From: Brachypodium distachyon
Taxonomy: Eukaryota > Streptophyta > Magnoliopsida > Poales > Poaceae
Assembly (NCBI RefSeq): GCF_000005505.3
Contig: NC_016131.3
Span: 43,113,355 to 43,177,354, forward strand
Reading direction: 5' to 3'
Length of the DNA stretch: 64,000 bases
A model generated the notes under the pieces. The model searched no databases. It was not told where the DNA came from and worked only from the letters and a program-made list of their open reading frames with translations. Positions 1 through 11,030 of this stretch are shown here, piece by piece. Within the stretch, counting starts at the first letter, position 1. Every line of letters begins with the position of its first letter. The position numbers and the translations under genes were made by a program.

Positions 1-285
1 CCGCTGCTGTTTGGCCTTAGGTCGGCACCGCGGGTCTGTCCCGGGTCCCTAGTCTGGCCAAGCGTGTAGTTGGCGAGTCCCCGGACACGCAACGATAAAA
101 CGCGACAAGGACATAGCCCCTCCCCGGCAAGCTAGTCTTAGACAAAGAAGCGAGTAAAAGTAGCATTGGATATATTGAAGTTTGAGCAAACGAGTTGACA
201 AGTAACACTTGTGATGATAAGGGAAATCTCACATAAAAAGTTCTAAGGCGCCATGCGCATTTTGCAGGAAAAAAAAAACAGGCAA

Positions 286-3200
286 TCACGCAGGAGGTGC
301 TCCCGGGGCGGCTGCGTAGGTGTCAGGTGCATCCTCGGCATCGGGGGCTTCTCCGGCAACCTCCTCATCAGCGGCTTTGGCTTCATTGACCTTTCCCTGC
401 ATCCGCGCCATCATCTCGTCCACAACGCCCAGCACTGCTTCCCGGTGGGTCTTGGCCTCTTCCTCGTCCGACCAAGCGTCGAAGACCGACTCGAACGGGA
501 AGTCGGGGTGGGCGGAGTGGACCCAGGTGAGAATTTGCCCCGCGACCTGCTCGGCTGAAAGGCCGACTTGCCAGTCCCCGAAGGCCGTAACGCAGATCTG
601 CAGGCCGCTCAGCCGGCTGATGAAGTCCGCGAAGAAGGAGGTGAAGCTGCCCATGTTCGCCCCGTCGAAGGAAGCCACCGGGATGTCGAACCCCTGCAGC
701 GCCTCCACCACCGAGTCCGCCAGCTTCTTCATCCTGGCCACCTCCCCTGTCCTGCAGGCCCGCAGCTCGGTGCACACACCGCAAGGCTGGGCCTGTAGAT
801 TGTGTTCGCGGCACTCGGACTTCAGCCTGCCGATTTCGGACGCCTTCTTGGCGTTGTCCTCGTCGACTAGCTGGAGTTCCTGCTGCGCCATGTCGAGCTC
901 ATACTTGGGCAGCCTTGAGCTGCCCCACAAGCTCGCGCTCCCGAGAGCGAGTCTGGTCCTGCAGCTTCTTCTCCCGGCACGCTGAGGCTTCGGCTGCTGT
1001 TACAGCCGCCGTCTCCAGCTTTCCGACCTCGCGGCGGAGGCGCTGGATCTTCGGGGAGTAGTTGGACAGTAAGTCCATCTTCTCCCGGAGACGCCCCTGG
1101 AATGAGTCCAGAGCCGCTTGGTGCTCCTCCTCGCTCTTGGTGTATGTGGCCTTCACCAGCTCGAGCTCCCGCTGGTGCTCTTGCTGGAGATCCCACAGCT
1201 GCCGGAGGACTTCCGCCTCCGGCACCCCTTGCACAGCAAGCATCGCCCCGACTTGCCGCGCCTACTGGAGCTCCTCCCGTAGCCGCTGCAGCTCCGCATG
1301 CTGCTCCTCTGCCTCCTGTCGCGCTGTGCCCAGTTCCGCTACCCCGCGGGCGTGGTGCTGCTGCGCGTCGTTGAAGAAATCAACGAACATCCGCTGCTGT
1401 TGTTGGATGTTGTCGATCACTTGGTGTCCCTGCTGGAACACGCTGGGGTCGAAAGTAATCCGACCCCATTTCCGCCTGGTGAACTCCCCTGCTCCCGGGC
1501 TGAAGGCGGCTCCGGCGGAGGAGGAGGACCCCGCCGCAACCGTCTGTGATCCTGAGGGCGCGTCGGGATTCGACGACGCACCCCCGGCCTGGCCAAGCCC
1601 CTCTGATCCTTGCCCGTCCAAAGGGGCAGGCTGGCTCGGGGGCTTCTCCAGAGCATCACCGCCTGCTCCGGTGGGCGGAGGCTGCTCCGTGTCACCTGCC
1701 ATAGATGGCGCCCCCTACGTGGCGTCACCTGCGGTAGCAATCACGGCCCCGGCAGGTGCCGTGGCCGATTGCTGAAGGGCTCCGCCGGAGCATCGTCGTC
1801 GACCTCCCCGGTGAGGTCGATTACCCGCACCTTAGTGGGCGCAGACGCTGCTGGAACATCCCAGGCAACTACACGAAGAGTACCTGCGTCAAGTATGGGA
1901 GATGGCGCGAATGGGTAAAAGAGATGTTGGAACTCGCACATACCTGCCGCCGGGCCGGTGCCCTGCGAGCTCGAATCGGGGACCCTCGAGTCCCCAGCGG
2001 CAGTTGCCGCCGTCACAATAGCCGCGTCAGCGGCATCACGGTTGCCCCCGCACGATGCCGGGCGAGGCTGCCGGTGACATGCTGGTCTGCCCCCTCTTCC
2101 TCAAAGAACTGGAAAACGCAAAAAACAAGTTAGTCAGGCATGCAAAAAATTCACGAAATCTAAAGTGTTCTGGACAACGTGGAGTTCACCCCGCCGGTTT
2201 GAGCTTGAGCATCATGTCCGCCGGGATGCTCCTCGCCGGGGGGCCGCTCCGCGCGGGTGGGACTGGAGGAGCCGCCGGGTAGTCGGGACGGTTGTTGCAG
2301 CCGCATCGCTGCCGCCAGACGCCCCAGCCCCCACGTTGCCGTGAGCCTCCTGAGGCTGCAGGCTGGCCTCCTGCCTGCTTGCCTGCTCCGCCGCAGACTG
2401 CCTCACTAGGGGGACGTCGTCTTCCTCGTCGTCCCTCTCCGGTGCGACCCCGCTGGCCGCTGGGGGAGCGTCGTCATCGTCGTCTTCACCGTCGTCGCTG
2501 AGGTCTCCTGCGACGCCCAGCGAGGAGTCGTCGGAGTCCGAGTCCTCTGGCCTGGCGGAGGCCTGACCTTGGCCCCCTTCCCCGAGTCGTCCGCCGGCTC
2601 CTTGCCCCGGCAGGGCCTGGGCTGCGGGGGGGAGGGTTGCGCCGAGGGGTCCTCCACGATCCCCCACTCGTCACAGAGTGGGAGATCCCGGCTCCCGGGT
2701 TCGGGATCCCGGCGTGGAGCAGGGGCAGCCGGTAGTCTTCGTCCTCGCCGATGATGCCCTTCACCCAGAATTGCACTTCCTCCGAGAGGAGGTTTGTGTG
2801 CTGCAGCCGGGTGCGGTCGCCGGACCCGATGTACACCCACGTTGGATGTGCGCCCCGCTGCAGGGGAGCCACGCGCCTCCCGATGAAGTGGCGCGCAACA
2901 TCCGTGTCCGTGAGGCAGCCTCACGGAGTGCCTTGATCTTGGCACAGATTGGGGCCAGCTCCTCGTCCTTCTGGTCACGGAGCGTCCAGTCATCAGAGCC
3001 CTTCGGAGGCCCGAGGGGCTCCACGTGAAACTCCTGGAGCTCATCGCTCCGCACCCAGCACCAGTCGCGGCGCCACTCGTGCTCGATCTTCTTCTTCCCT
3101 AGCTCGATGAACTCCGACTTGATCTTGTCGCGGAACCGGAACACCACTCCTGAGGACAGGGGAGCCTTCTTCTCCACCCTCGGGTAGTAGTAGTGGCGAA

Positions 3201-3763
3201 ATAGAGCCACCGATGGCATCACCCCACGAACGCTTCAGAAAGGTGTTGGAAGACAGCCAATGTGAAGAACGACGTGGGGTGAAGTTGCGCCATGATGAGC
3301 CCGTAGGCTCCATGATGGCTGAAAGGAAAAAAGAGTGCGGCGGCACGAACCCGGATAGGATAAATCTCCCAAAGATCCGGAAGTACTGCGGGTCGCGCCC
3401 CGCGCCGACGAGGAGAATCCGCGTCGGCCCGTACTTGTTGTGCTAGGTGGCAAGCGCCAAGACCAGCTTGTCGACCCCCTCGCCGTTGTACCCGGGGGGG
3501 AAGAAGGCGAACTTAGCCCGCATTTCCTCATCCTTCCGGGCTCGGTCCGACAGCTCCCTCTTGTTGACCTTCTCGCGCTTTTTTCCTTTGCTGGTGCTCC
3601 CCTTGGGACGGTTCTGGCCCTTGGAAGACATCGACGGAGGTGGGGAGGTGATTTGGTTGGAGTTGGGGCGCGGAGAGGTTGGGAGGAGGCAATGGCAGGA
3701 GCAAGACGCAATGGGAGTGCCCGCCGCCAACCTTGGGTATTTATCAGGGCTGGCGTGCTGCAA
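286..3763 (-). pseudogene. Antisense 'putative gypsy-type transposon' domain gene, degenerate
   Basis: Read on the minus strand, pieces of one protein appear in several frames. The N-terminal part (3443-3700) begins MSSKGQNRPKG and is basic. The middle (about 2930-3340) contains VMPSVALFRHYYYPRVEKK and continues into FRFRDKIKSEFIELGKKKIEHEW, which is typical of the plant PF04195 family. After a Pro/Ser/Asp-rich acidic linker the C-terminal part (286-1243) is a long Glu/Gln/Arg-rich coiled coil that ends in DEMMARMQGKVNEAKAADEE. A TAG stop near 3445 and at least two frameshifts (about 3320 and 3215) break the conserved part, and others split the linker. Function of this family is unknown; these genes are generally retrotransposon passengers. 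Introns may account for some breaks but not the frameshifts inside conserved blocks. Confidence 0.6.
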
Positions 3764-3933
3764 CGAACACCCCCACGATCGGCAATAAAGTGCCCTAAAG
3801 AATCGGAAATTAAGAGGAGGGTGCGTGACATGGCCTTAACTCTCTGGTAATTAAGGGGGATAAGGCACGAAATCGTGCGCCTGACCGTTCCGGTCGGAGG
3901 AGTGGAACTGTAAATGCGGCCCGCAAGGCCGGG

Positions 3934-4895
3934 TGCCGGGGGACTCCCCTTGGGACCCACGCGTCGGATAGGGCGTAGCCCGGCAACTGACCGAGGATAG
4001 CACTTGCTGGGAGCTTCAAGGCTGCCGGCCCACGCCCGAGGGCTACTGTCGTACCAGTGGCCCTTGGGGTCCCACTGATACGGGACGCGTGGGTCGACAG
4101 TGACGAAGCACCGTCAGGAAGGCCTCCCGGGAAGCAACGAGTCCGGGAAGCCTGCCTCAAGGAGACGGTCCTTGGTGAAGGTGAAGCTAAGGGCCAGAAT
4201 AGAAGAAGCCCCCGGGAACCCCGGTCCCGGGAAGCGAAAGAAACGCCTCCCGGCAACTAGCCGAGTGCGCTAGCCGGGAAGGGGCACCACAGCAATCCAC
4301 GCTCGGGCATGCAGGCGGGGCCCGCGGAACAGTGAAGACAGGACAAGACGCCAGGCGCAATGCATTTAATGCCCCGACAGGAGTCTTGTCGGCAGGCCTA
4401 GGCTTGCTTACCAAGGCTAGGGCGACTACTCTACGAACCATTTTTTCTACCGTGTACAGTGGATCGGGTGGTGCATGGCGTCCAGCATGGATCAGCGGGA
4501 GTGTATTTCATGTGGCTGTGACACGCATCTAGGAGACGTGTCACGCTGCATGCGTTGGAACCTGTGGTATCCCCTTGTCTATAAAAAGAGGACCGATGCC
4601 ATCGGTCAAAGAGTTCTGTTCCGATCAGTCTTAGTTTGAGCCCTAGTTAGAGCCATCGCCAAGTAGCTCCCCAGGAACTCCCGGGACACCTTCTAAGCAA
4701 CATATGCAATCTTGAATACAACAAAACGCAGGACGTAGGGTGTTACACCTCCGGGTGGCCGGAACCTGGGTAAATTCACGTGTCCACACTTCGTGTCTAT
4801 CGTCACGCCGGCGATCGCCGGAGCGATCGCCTCACCCTCCATCGAACCAAAAAGGGGGTGCTCGGCATCCCCGGTGCCGGAGACCCGTGCTCTGA
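3934..4895 (+). repeat. Probable 3' LTR of the gypsy element
   Basis: The stretch begins TGCCGGGGGACTCCCC and the likely right border near 4867-4895 is rich in the complementary CCCCGGTGCCGG / CGGCA. A TATA box (TATAAAAA, 4580-4587) on the plus strand is followed by a leader-like stretch and by sequence (4740-4800) of the kind found in U5 of grass gypsy LTRs. The other LTR lies outside the window, so neither the exact ends nor a target duplication could be confirmed; borders are accurate to tens of bases only. Confidence 0.5.
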
Positions 4896-5241
4896 CTGAG
4901 GGCGGCAGGGACGGCGCAGGGTGGTGGCCGGGGCTGATCTCGTAGGCTGCGGGGGCGGAGCTTGGCGGGTGCAGCGCGAGCCGGCGGCAGGGGGCGCTGT
5001 CGAGCGGGCGGCGTCTAGCACATCGAGCGCAAGAAGCGGTCGGGGCAAGACTGAGTGGCCTGGCTAATTAGAAGCGGTTGGGTTGACGACTTGACGTGGG
5101 AGTATTTTTTTTTAGGGAAAAACATGGGAGTATAGGACATGGGATGCTGACGTGGACGCAGATGTGGATAGCCTGCATGTTAAGCTTGCTAAATTAATTG
5201 CAGTTAGTGGGCTTCAACTTTATAGAGTTTACAAATAAAAC
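4896..5241. other. Short unassigned stretch between LTR and CACTA-A
   Basis: About 350 bases, GC-rich to about 5060 and AT-rich after that. No conserved coding sequence seen. The bases ATA at 5242-5244 are the left target-site copy of the neighbouring CACTA element. Confidence 0.4.
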
Positions 5242-5260
5242 ATACACTACTCCAGAAAAC

Positions 5261-5575
5261 CCCTCCAGTGGCGGTCAAAAAATGGGGTTGGTGGCGGTGA
5301 TCACGCCCACGACCAACTCTTGGTCACCGGAAGTTTTAGCACCGGTGGCGGTAAAATACCCGCCACTACTGCACCGAGATCACCAATGGCGGGTAAAATA
5401 CCCGCCACCGAAGACCTACAAACCGCCATTGTAAATACCTCCAGCACCACCGAAAAGTGCGTGGAGTACAGCAGTGGCGGGTGAAGTACCCGCCACTGGA
5501 CTTTTCCAGTGGCGGTCTGTGGCCACCGCCACTGATATATGTTCAGTGGCGGTGGTTTATAACAGCCACTGGTAC
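5261..5575. repeat. CACTA-A left subterminal repeat array
   Basis: At least ten copies, in both orientations and irregularly spaced, of a motif around CCAGTGGCGG / CCGCCACTG. Examples lie near 5265, 5343, 5384, 5401, 5474, 5491, 5508, 5526 and 5545. In En/Spm such subterminal repeats bind the TnpA protein; the same role is inferred here. Confidence 0.85.
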
Positions 5576-5786
5576 TATTTTTTCCCGAAAAACTGAATTA
5601 TTTATAAAAATAAATATTCCTGTAGCACAGAAATAGCAGGAATACAGCAGCACAGTACACAACACCAAAGAAACAGAATAGCAGCAAATATATTACAAAG
5701 TTCCACAGGAGTTAAACATTCAAGTCACACGCATGTATACAAAGTGTTTGAAAGAATGAGCCACAAATAAAAGTGTTCCACACAAT

Positions 5787-8700
5787 TTAACCACTTTTGG
5801 TGACAATCCCGTCGCCGTAGTAATCCCCGCTCATTTTGATGACCTCCTTGTTGAGAATTTCGTTGATGTCCTTCTGGATCTCGTACACGAGAATTTCTGA
5901 GTTGTGCCCTAACTCGGCGTTCGCCAGAAACCAATTCCTCACTTCTTCGAATGTCTTCTTCCCCTTCGGCTTGAAGTCATTCATGAACTGCCGAATAGTG
6001 TGCGCGCAGTAGTAACCATAGTAGACGGATCCTTCAGGCTGTTGCTCGTAGGGGAACCTGAAAGTGTGCTTGAGGGAAGCATCAGGATTGCGGCTGAAGC
6101 CAGGCATCGCGTACCATTTCACCGCGTCGCGATAGGCTGCGTCAATGACATTTTTGATCGGCTCAAAGTCGCGTTGTGGTTCATTCTCCTTGCGTCATAG
6201 TGGATCAAAATATGTGAACCCTCAAAGATCGAGGCAGATGGTGATTGTCACCGAATGGCTGCTGTTTCACAAAAGAACGCACATTGTATTAGCCAAATAA
6301 TATAACAAGCAAATCTTCCGACGGAAAAAGATGTATGTATTCACGCGAATTGAAAACAAGTTACTGTAGATAGTACAATATCAATATAAAACGGCACACT
6401 TGGTGCTTCAACATGAATTGAGTGAGGTATTCAATCGCCAACCTTCTACTTTCGACCAACAATGGGTCTGGACCAAGCAAAGTGGCGTTGAAGAGAAGGG
6501 GGTCGGCGACGGCCATCCCATATTGCTTCACCCTATAGGCCTCCCTCGTGTAGAGTACACACCATAGTCTTAATATGATGTTGTCGAGGCACTTGCGGTT
6601 GAAGAGGTGAAACAAGTCGAGAAAGTCAATACCGAAGGTAACGTCGTTTTCCCTCTGGATTTCCCCCGTATTGGAGTCGAACAAGCCATAATGCTTTGGC
6701 ACTCGAACCCTAATTTCTAGATTTGTTAGGTCTGTGCCTGATGATGCCACATTCATGTATTTTTCATGGAGCTCTTGCATCTCCTGTGGCAGGCGATACA
6801 GGTCATCCTGGGACACCATCGGTTGTCCGAGGTGGAACAATTTTTTTTGGGAGAATCGCATGTCCATGAAATAATATCCATCAGGCAATCTATCTCCAAC
6901 ACGGGGGTGGGTGGGCATCTTCAGAATGTCTGGTCGCTCTTCCCAAATCCCTTCTATTTGTGGCGTCGTCTTTGGTTGTCTTCCCGTAGAAGACGACTCT
7001 TTTCCCTCCTTGGAGGAGCCCTTGATTGCCTTGCCGCATGTCCCCCTTTTGTTTTTCCTGCGTCTCAGGAAATCGGAATTGTCCGGTTTATGGGGGACCT
7101 GCATCCCAGATGGGGCACTTGGACGGGGCTCCAACGGGGCCGATGCTGCTTCGGATCTCCGAGGGACGGGTCTAGGTACGGATGGCTTCGGGGCTTCGGG
7201 TTTGGGCGGCGATGGAGGATTTTGGCCTGCATTGTCGTCGGTGCACTCCGCCGCAGGTGAGAAGTCTCGTTTCGCGGGCTCGTTGTCCAAAGGACCGGGT
7301 GAGGCGCCAAGCGGCGACGGAGACGTCAGGCGCCGGGCGGGTGGAGACGGGCCGAGGCGGGGTGACGGAGATGGAGACGGAGAAGGCTCCGTAGCGAGGA
7401 CCACCAACCTCCTAGGCAAGATGACGTAGGAGTTGACGCAATCCCTTAGGGTCGTCGCCTCTTCGTGCGGAGGATAAGGGAAAGCCCTTGAGCACGGAGT
7501 CCACCTGCACCCTGAGCATGTCGTCTCGCAGGGTCACGTGGTGCACCACGGCCGTACGCGGCATCAGCAACCCCCGTGCGCACAGAGGATTCCCCGCCGT
7601 CGGCATGTGTAGCTGGCATTTGACGCCCTTCTGCGCATGACAAGCATGGCAACATCATTAATAGATTGGAGCATGATAGTGGTATTTCACTATTTTTCGT
7701 AGTGCGCGAAGACACTTACCGTGAGGTTCTCGTCGGGTGGCCCAAGCGGGTCAAGCTGGCACTCGGTGCCGGAGCATGAGGTGCTCTTATTCCCCAGCGG
7801 GGACGGATCCGGTGTGGGTGGGGTTGGTTGGATGGGCGCCGGCGGGAAAACACCGTGATCAATGAAGTTGTCGACGCCACGCTGGTCCCTTGCATGCCGC
7901 ATGAGCTTCCTGAGCTCCTCCCTCGCCAACACCCGAATCTTCTCATCTAAAGGGCCCGGAACCGACACCTCGCATATGGCCCCCGTGCTCATTTGGTTGC
8001 AGAGCGTAGCTGATAGGCATCATCCCACTGTTGGTTGATAGACGAGTGGGAGCCATCCGACTCCCACTCTGCCATTGCACCCTGTATACAAAAAACAACA
8101 TGCTCGGTGTTAATCTTATATGTGAGTATAAGAAGCCCAACGATAAAAAATGATATCAGGACGAGGCCTTACGAGTGCAGCCTCTTGCTTCTCTGACATA
8201 GGTTCCAGGCCCGCCCACTGATTTGCGGTCATGGACGACCGCAGCCATTTGCTGGAGCGCTCACTGCGAAGCAAAATTGGGACCCTTGACTATATCCCGG
8301 CTTGGTCCAATGCGGCGTCCTCCTTCACCCACACCTTCTCCTTTCCGGGGCGTCCACGACTGCCGAGGCGGTGGTCGAAGGGCCTTTTCTCTCGAAGCTA
8401 CTTGTACCATTTTTTGCCGGCCTTGAATTCAGGGGACATGACCCACACCTTGAACCTCTCCCAGTCCTCCTCCGAGATCCCCTTCCAGTGCTTGTTAACC
8501 ACAGTCTTCCAGTCTTTGCCGATGAGCTTCCTGCAGTTATATTGCCACGTGCTCTGGCCCTTCCTCATGACTTGGTGCATTCGCCACTCCAACCATGAGC
8601 AGATCTCATCATTGGCAGGCACGAACCGCTTCCATGCCGCCTCGTAGCAGTCCTACTTCACAGCTTCAGGGACGTCGCTCCATCTTTGATAGATCCGAGC

Positions 8701-9961
8701 GCGTCCCCGTACGATGGCGTTGCATGTGTTGGAGAATTTTTCTGCAGTCTCCACCAGTTCCTCCGGGTAGCTTTCTTTATTGAGCTTGGTGACGACCCAC
8801 GACTCCGACGACACCTTGTTCGCCCCCCCGCTTGGACTTCGACTAAGTAGTCGACGCCGTAGCCTGAGACGTTGCACCACGGGCTTCTTCCTCGTTAGCT
8901 GCTCCTTCAAGGAGCACCTGCTCCTTGACTCCTTCTTCGCCATGCTCGAAGCCATCGCTCATGGCAATTTCCGAGTCCGAGGAAGATGCCCCCGCTTCTT
9001 CTTGGACTTCTCCCTCCACAACCGGTGGCTACTCAAGCACCTCTTCAACGCGAGCCTAAGGTTCCTATCCAACACATATAAAAGTAATTTAAAAGAACGG
9101 AAAAATTTGGCATGACCTATGCTGCAAAACAAGAAAATTTTGGCATGACCATTGCTGTAACACAACAAATGAGTCTACCCGAATTTTATACCTGCATAAA
9201 AAAATTTCCCACCCACATACCCTTCTCAATGACCCGGCACGATGGCCGGGCCCACATTGCTCATATCAACTGACACAATGGTCGGGATCACATGCACCAA
9301 TAACAGCACCAACAACAACATATTTATCAAATAAGCATCAAATTATCTTAAGCACCAGCAAGTTAACCTAACTAGCCGCAACATATACTAATAAGTGAAC
9401 AGAAATAAGCACTTATAAGTTATATAACAAATTAATCATTTAACTAAACTAACAGCAACCCTAAACAACAAGAAATTTCTGTTTTGCCTAAGATTAATCA
9501 AATTAACCCTTATAAGTTATATACTAAACAACAACCCTAAACGGAAAATTAAACCTAAACAAACAGCAACCCTAAACATCAATTGAACCTAAACAACAAC
9601 ACTAAACAGAAAATTAAACCTAAACAAACAACATCCTAAATAGAAAATTAAACCTAAACAAGCAACTTACCTCGACAGTGGCAATGGCGGGGTCGGCGGT
9701 GGGGGCCGCAGCGACGGTGGTCGGGGTCGGGGCGGCAGCCGTGGCCGGTGGGGTCGGGGCAGCGGGGGTCGGGGTGGCCGATGGAGGCGGCGGCGTCGAG
9801 GAGGCCCGGCCGCGCCCTCGGCGATGCGGGCCGGACCGCGGCAAGGCGGGGCTGCCGGATCCGGATCCGGCGGCCTGTGGCGGCGCCTGCGGGGCGAGGG
9901 GCTTCCCGCTCCTCGTCGTTCGTTGCGACCGCCCACCGGAGCTCGGGTCGTGTGACGACAT
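5787..9961 (-). pseudogene. CACTA-A gene B: TNP1-like protein with C-terminal Ulp1-type protease, broken
   Basis: Exon 1 (9671-9961) starts MSSHDPSSGG, is Pro/Ala-rich and ends at a good donor (GTAAGT on the minus strand). A TNP1/Ptta-like block follows (about 8300-8960; KLNKESYPEEL ... WSDVPEAVK, then RKLIGKDWKTVVNKHWKG). Next come a Pro/Ser-rich linker (7000-7400), the EGIWEERPDIL region (6360-6960), and a Ulp1-type C-terminal domain (5787-6280). Lesions visible: TAG at 8653-8655 (shared with CACTA-B), a stop in WYK*LREK near 8400, a deletion of about 80 bases near 7947 and one of about 14 bases near 7473 relative to CACTA-B. In the protease the expected HW is HS, two stops follow within 15 codons, and the presumed catalytic Cys is Tyr (VYYGYYC). 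Ulp1-family enzymes cleave SUMO-like conjugates; this copy should be inactive. Confidence 0.8.
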
Positions 9962-10080
9962 GCCGGCGGCGGCGGCTAGGGTTAGGGTTTGGGAGGCGAG
10001 GAGAAGGGCGGCGGCGTGGGAGGCGCGAGGGAGGGGATGGGAGGCGCGGGAGAAGGGCTGCGGCGGTGGTGCGAGATTTT

Positions 10081-10140
10081 GGCAGGGCTTCGCCGTCGGG
10101 GAGAGTGAGGAAGCGCTGCTGGTCCAAAATAGACACGCGC
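10081..10140 (-). promoter_or_regulatory. Conserved leader module of CACTA-A gene B
   Basis: On the minus strand this reads GCGCGTGTCTATTTTGGACC, then AGCAGCGCTTCC, and ends GGCGAAGCCCTGCC. The same pattern lies in front of gene A in this element and of genes A/B in CACTA-C and gene B in CACTA-B. The original TATA-like box (about 11033-11042) is now about 0.9 kb away because of the solo LTR. Confidence 0.65.
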
Positions 10141-10178
10141 TTCAGATACGAAATTTTCGCCAAGTCCCGTTCTGTAAT

Positions 10179-11029
10179 TGTTGTAGTAAAATAAAACCCT
10201 TATATGGGCCGGGCCAAAAATCCTACGTGGGGACGACTAAGTCAACATTTCCCTACAAGAGTCAAGATGCCTACGTGGCACGGTCAGTCCTAAGTGGCAA
10301 CAAGCAAGATTAGTCAACAAGTCAAGCCTCTCATGCCATGGTCAAAGGGAGAAATGAGTTTGAGTAGGGGGCAAGAAAGGTGTGAGAAGGGGACCCTTAG
10401 TCCATGGTGGACCATGGACCAAACCCCTCTTTTCCCACTTGGTGCACACAAAATCTATGGACCAAGAAGCTACTTTTACCATTTTGCCCTCACTTTTCTC
10501 TCTTCCCCAAGGGTAGCCATGGTCTTTTGTCATGGACCCCTAGGCTATAAATACCCCCATGGGGGCATGTACCATTCACTCTCACTTGAATAAACTCAAG
10601 GGGAGAGGGGTAGAGAGCCTCTTTGAGAGGAGCTCTAGTTTCGAGATCTTGGGAAGCCTCGTTCGGTCTGAGCCCGAAGGAGAGGGGATCGGGTTAGAGT
10701 CCTAAGGATACCTCGACCTCGCTACTTGGGAAGCCTCGTTCGGCCCAAGTACGAGGCGGCCCCTTTCAACCTCTCGCTAAGTGATTCGGGGAGCCTCGAT
10801 CGACCCGAAACACTTTGGCTAACGATTTCCTCAAAGCCTCTCCTAACATAGGACTAGGTCGCACCCGCAGGGTCGACCGAACCTATTAAAAAAATATCGA
10901 CGTGTCAACTTGTCCAAGTGTACGACGACCTTCGCTATAAGGCCGGCGTACACGCCTTACCTTTGTACTCGCACTTGTGCCATCGAGGTTTGGCACCCCT
11001 TACTCTAATTGTTGTCGAGAACAACAACG
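10179..11029 (+). mobile_element. Solo LTR inserted in CACTA-A
   Basis: About 850 bases that CACTA-B lacks at the matching place. It starts TGTTGTAGTA and ends ...GAGAACAACAACG. The 5-bp duplication GTAAT flanks it (10174-10178 and 11030-11034). A TATA box (TATAAAT, 10546-10552) on the plus strand is followed by a leader rich in GGGAAGCCTCGTTCGG-type repeats. The 3' end lacks the canonical CA by three bases, so the exact border is uncertain. No internal retrotransposon sequence is present, as expected after LTR-LTR recombination. Confidence 0.75.
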
Positions 11030-11030
11030 G

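Larger units (their letters stand above)
1..4895 (+). mobile_element. Right part of a Ty3/gypsy (Tat-like) LTR retrotransposon
   Basis: The window opens inside a retrotransposon whose gag-pol part would lie to the left. What remains is a decayed minus-strand gene (286-3763) followed by a plus-strand LTR (about 3934-4895). Tat-lineage Ty3/gypsy elements of grasses are known to carry extra antisense genes between pol and the 3' LTR, and this arrangement matches. No gag or pol sequence is visible, so the lineage is inferred from layout and from the antisense protein type. Bases 1-285 hold nothing recognisable. Confidence 0.55.

Noticed and set aside
9100..9170. GGCATGACCATTGCTG repeats as a regulatory motif
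   Set aside because: The phrase recurs in CACTA-A, -B and -C (also near 14700, 48770, 57790, 63825) near intron or leader edges, but no function could be tied to it beyond family similarity.
9460..9660. Scattered CCCTAAA(C) as interstitial telomere repeat (also 58140-58260)
   Set aside because: Units are irregular, separated by AACAGCAA/AATTAAACC filler, and occur at the same place in both CACTA copies, in the first intron of gene B. Not a telomere array.
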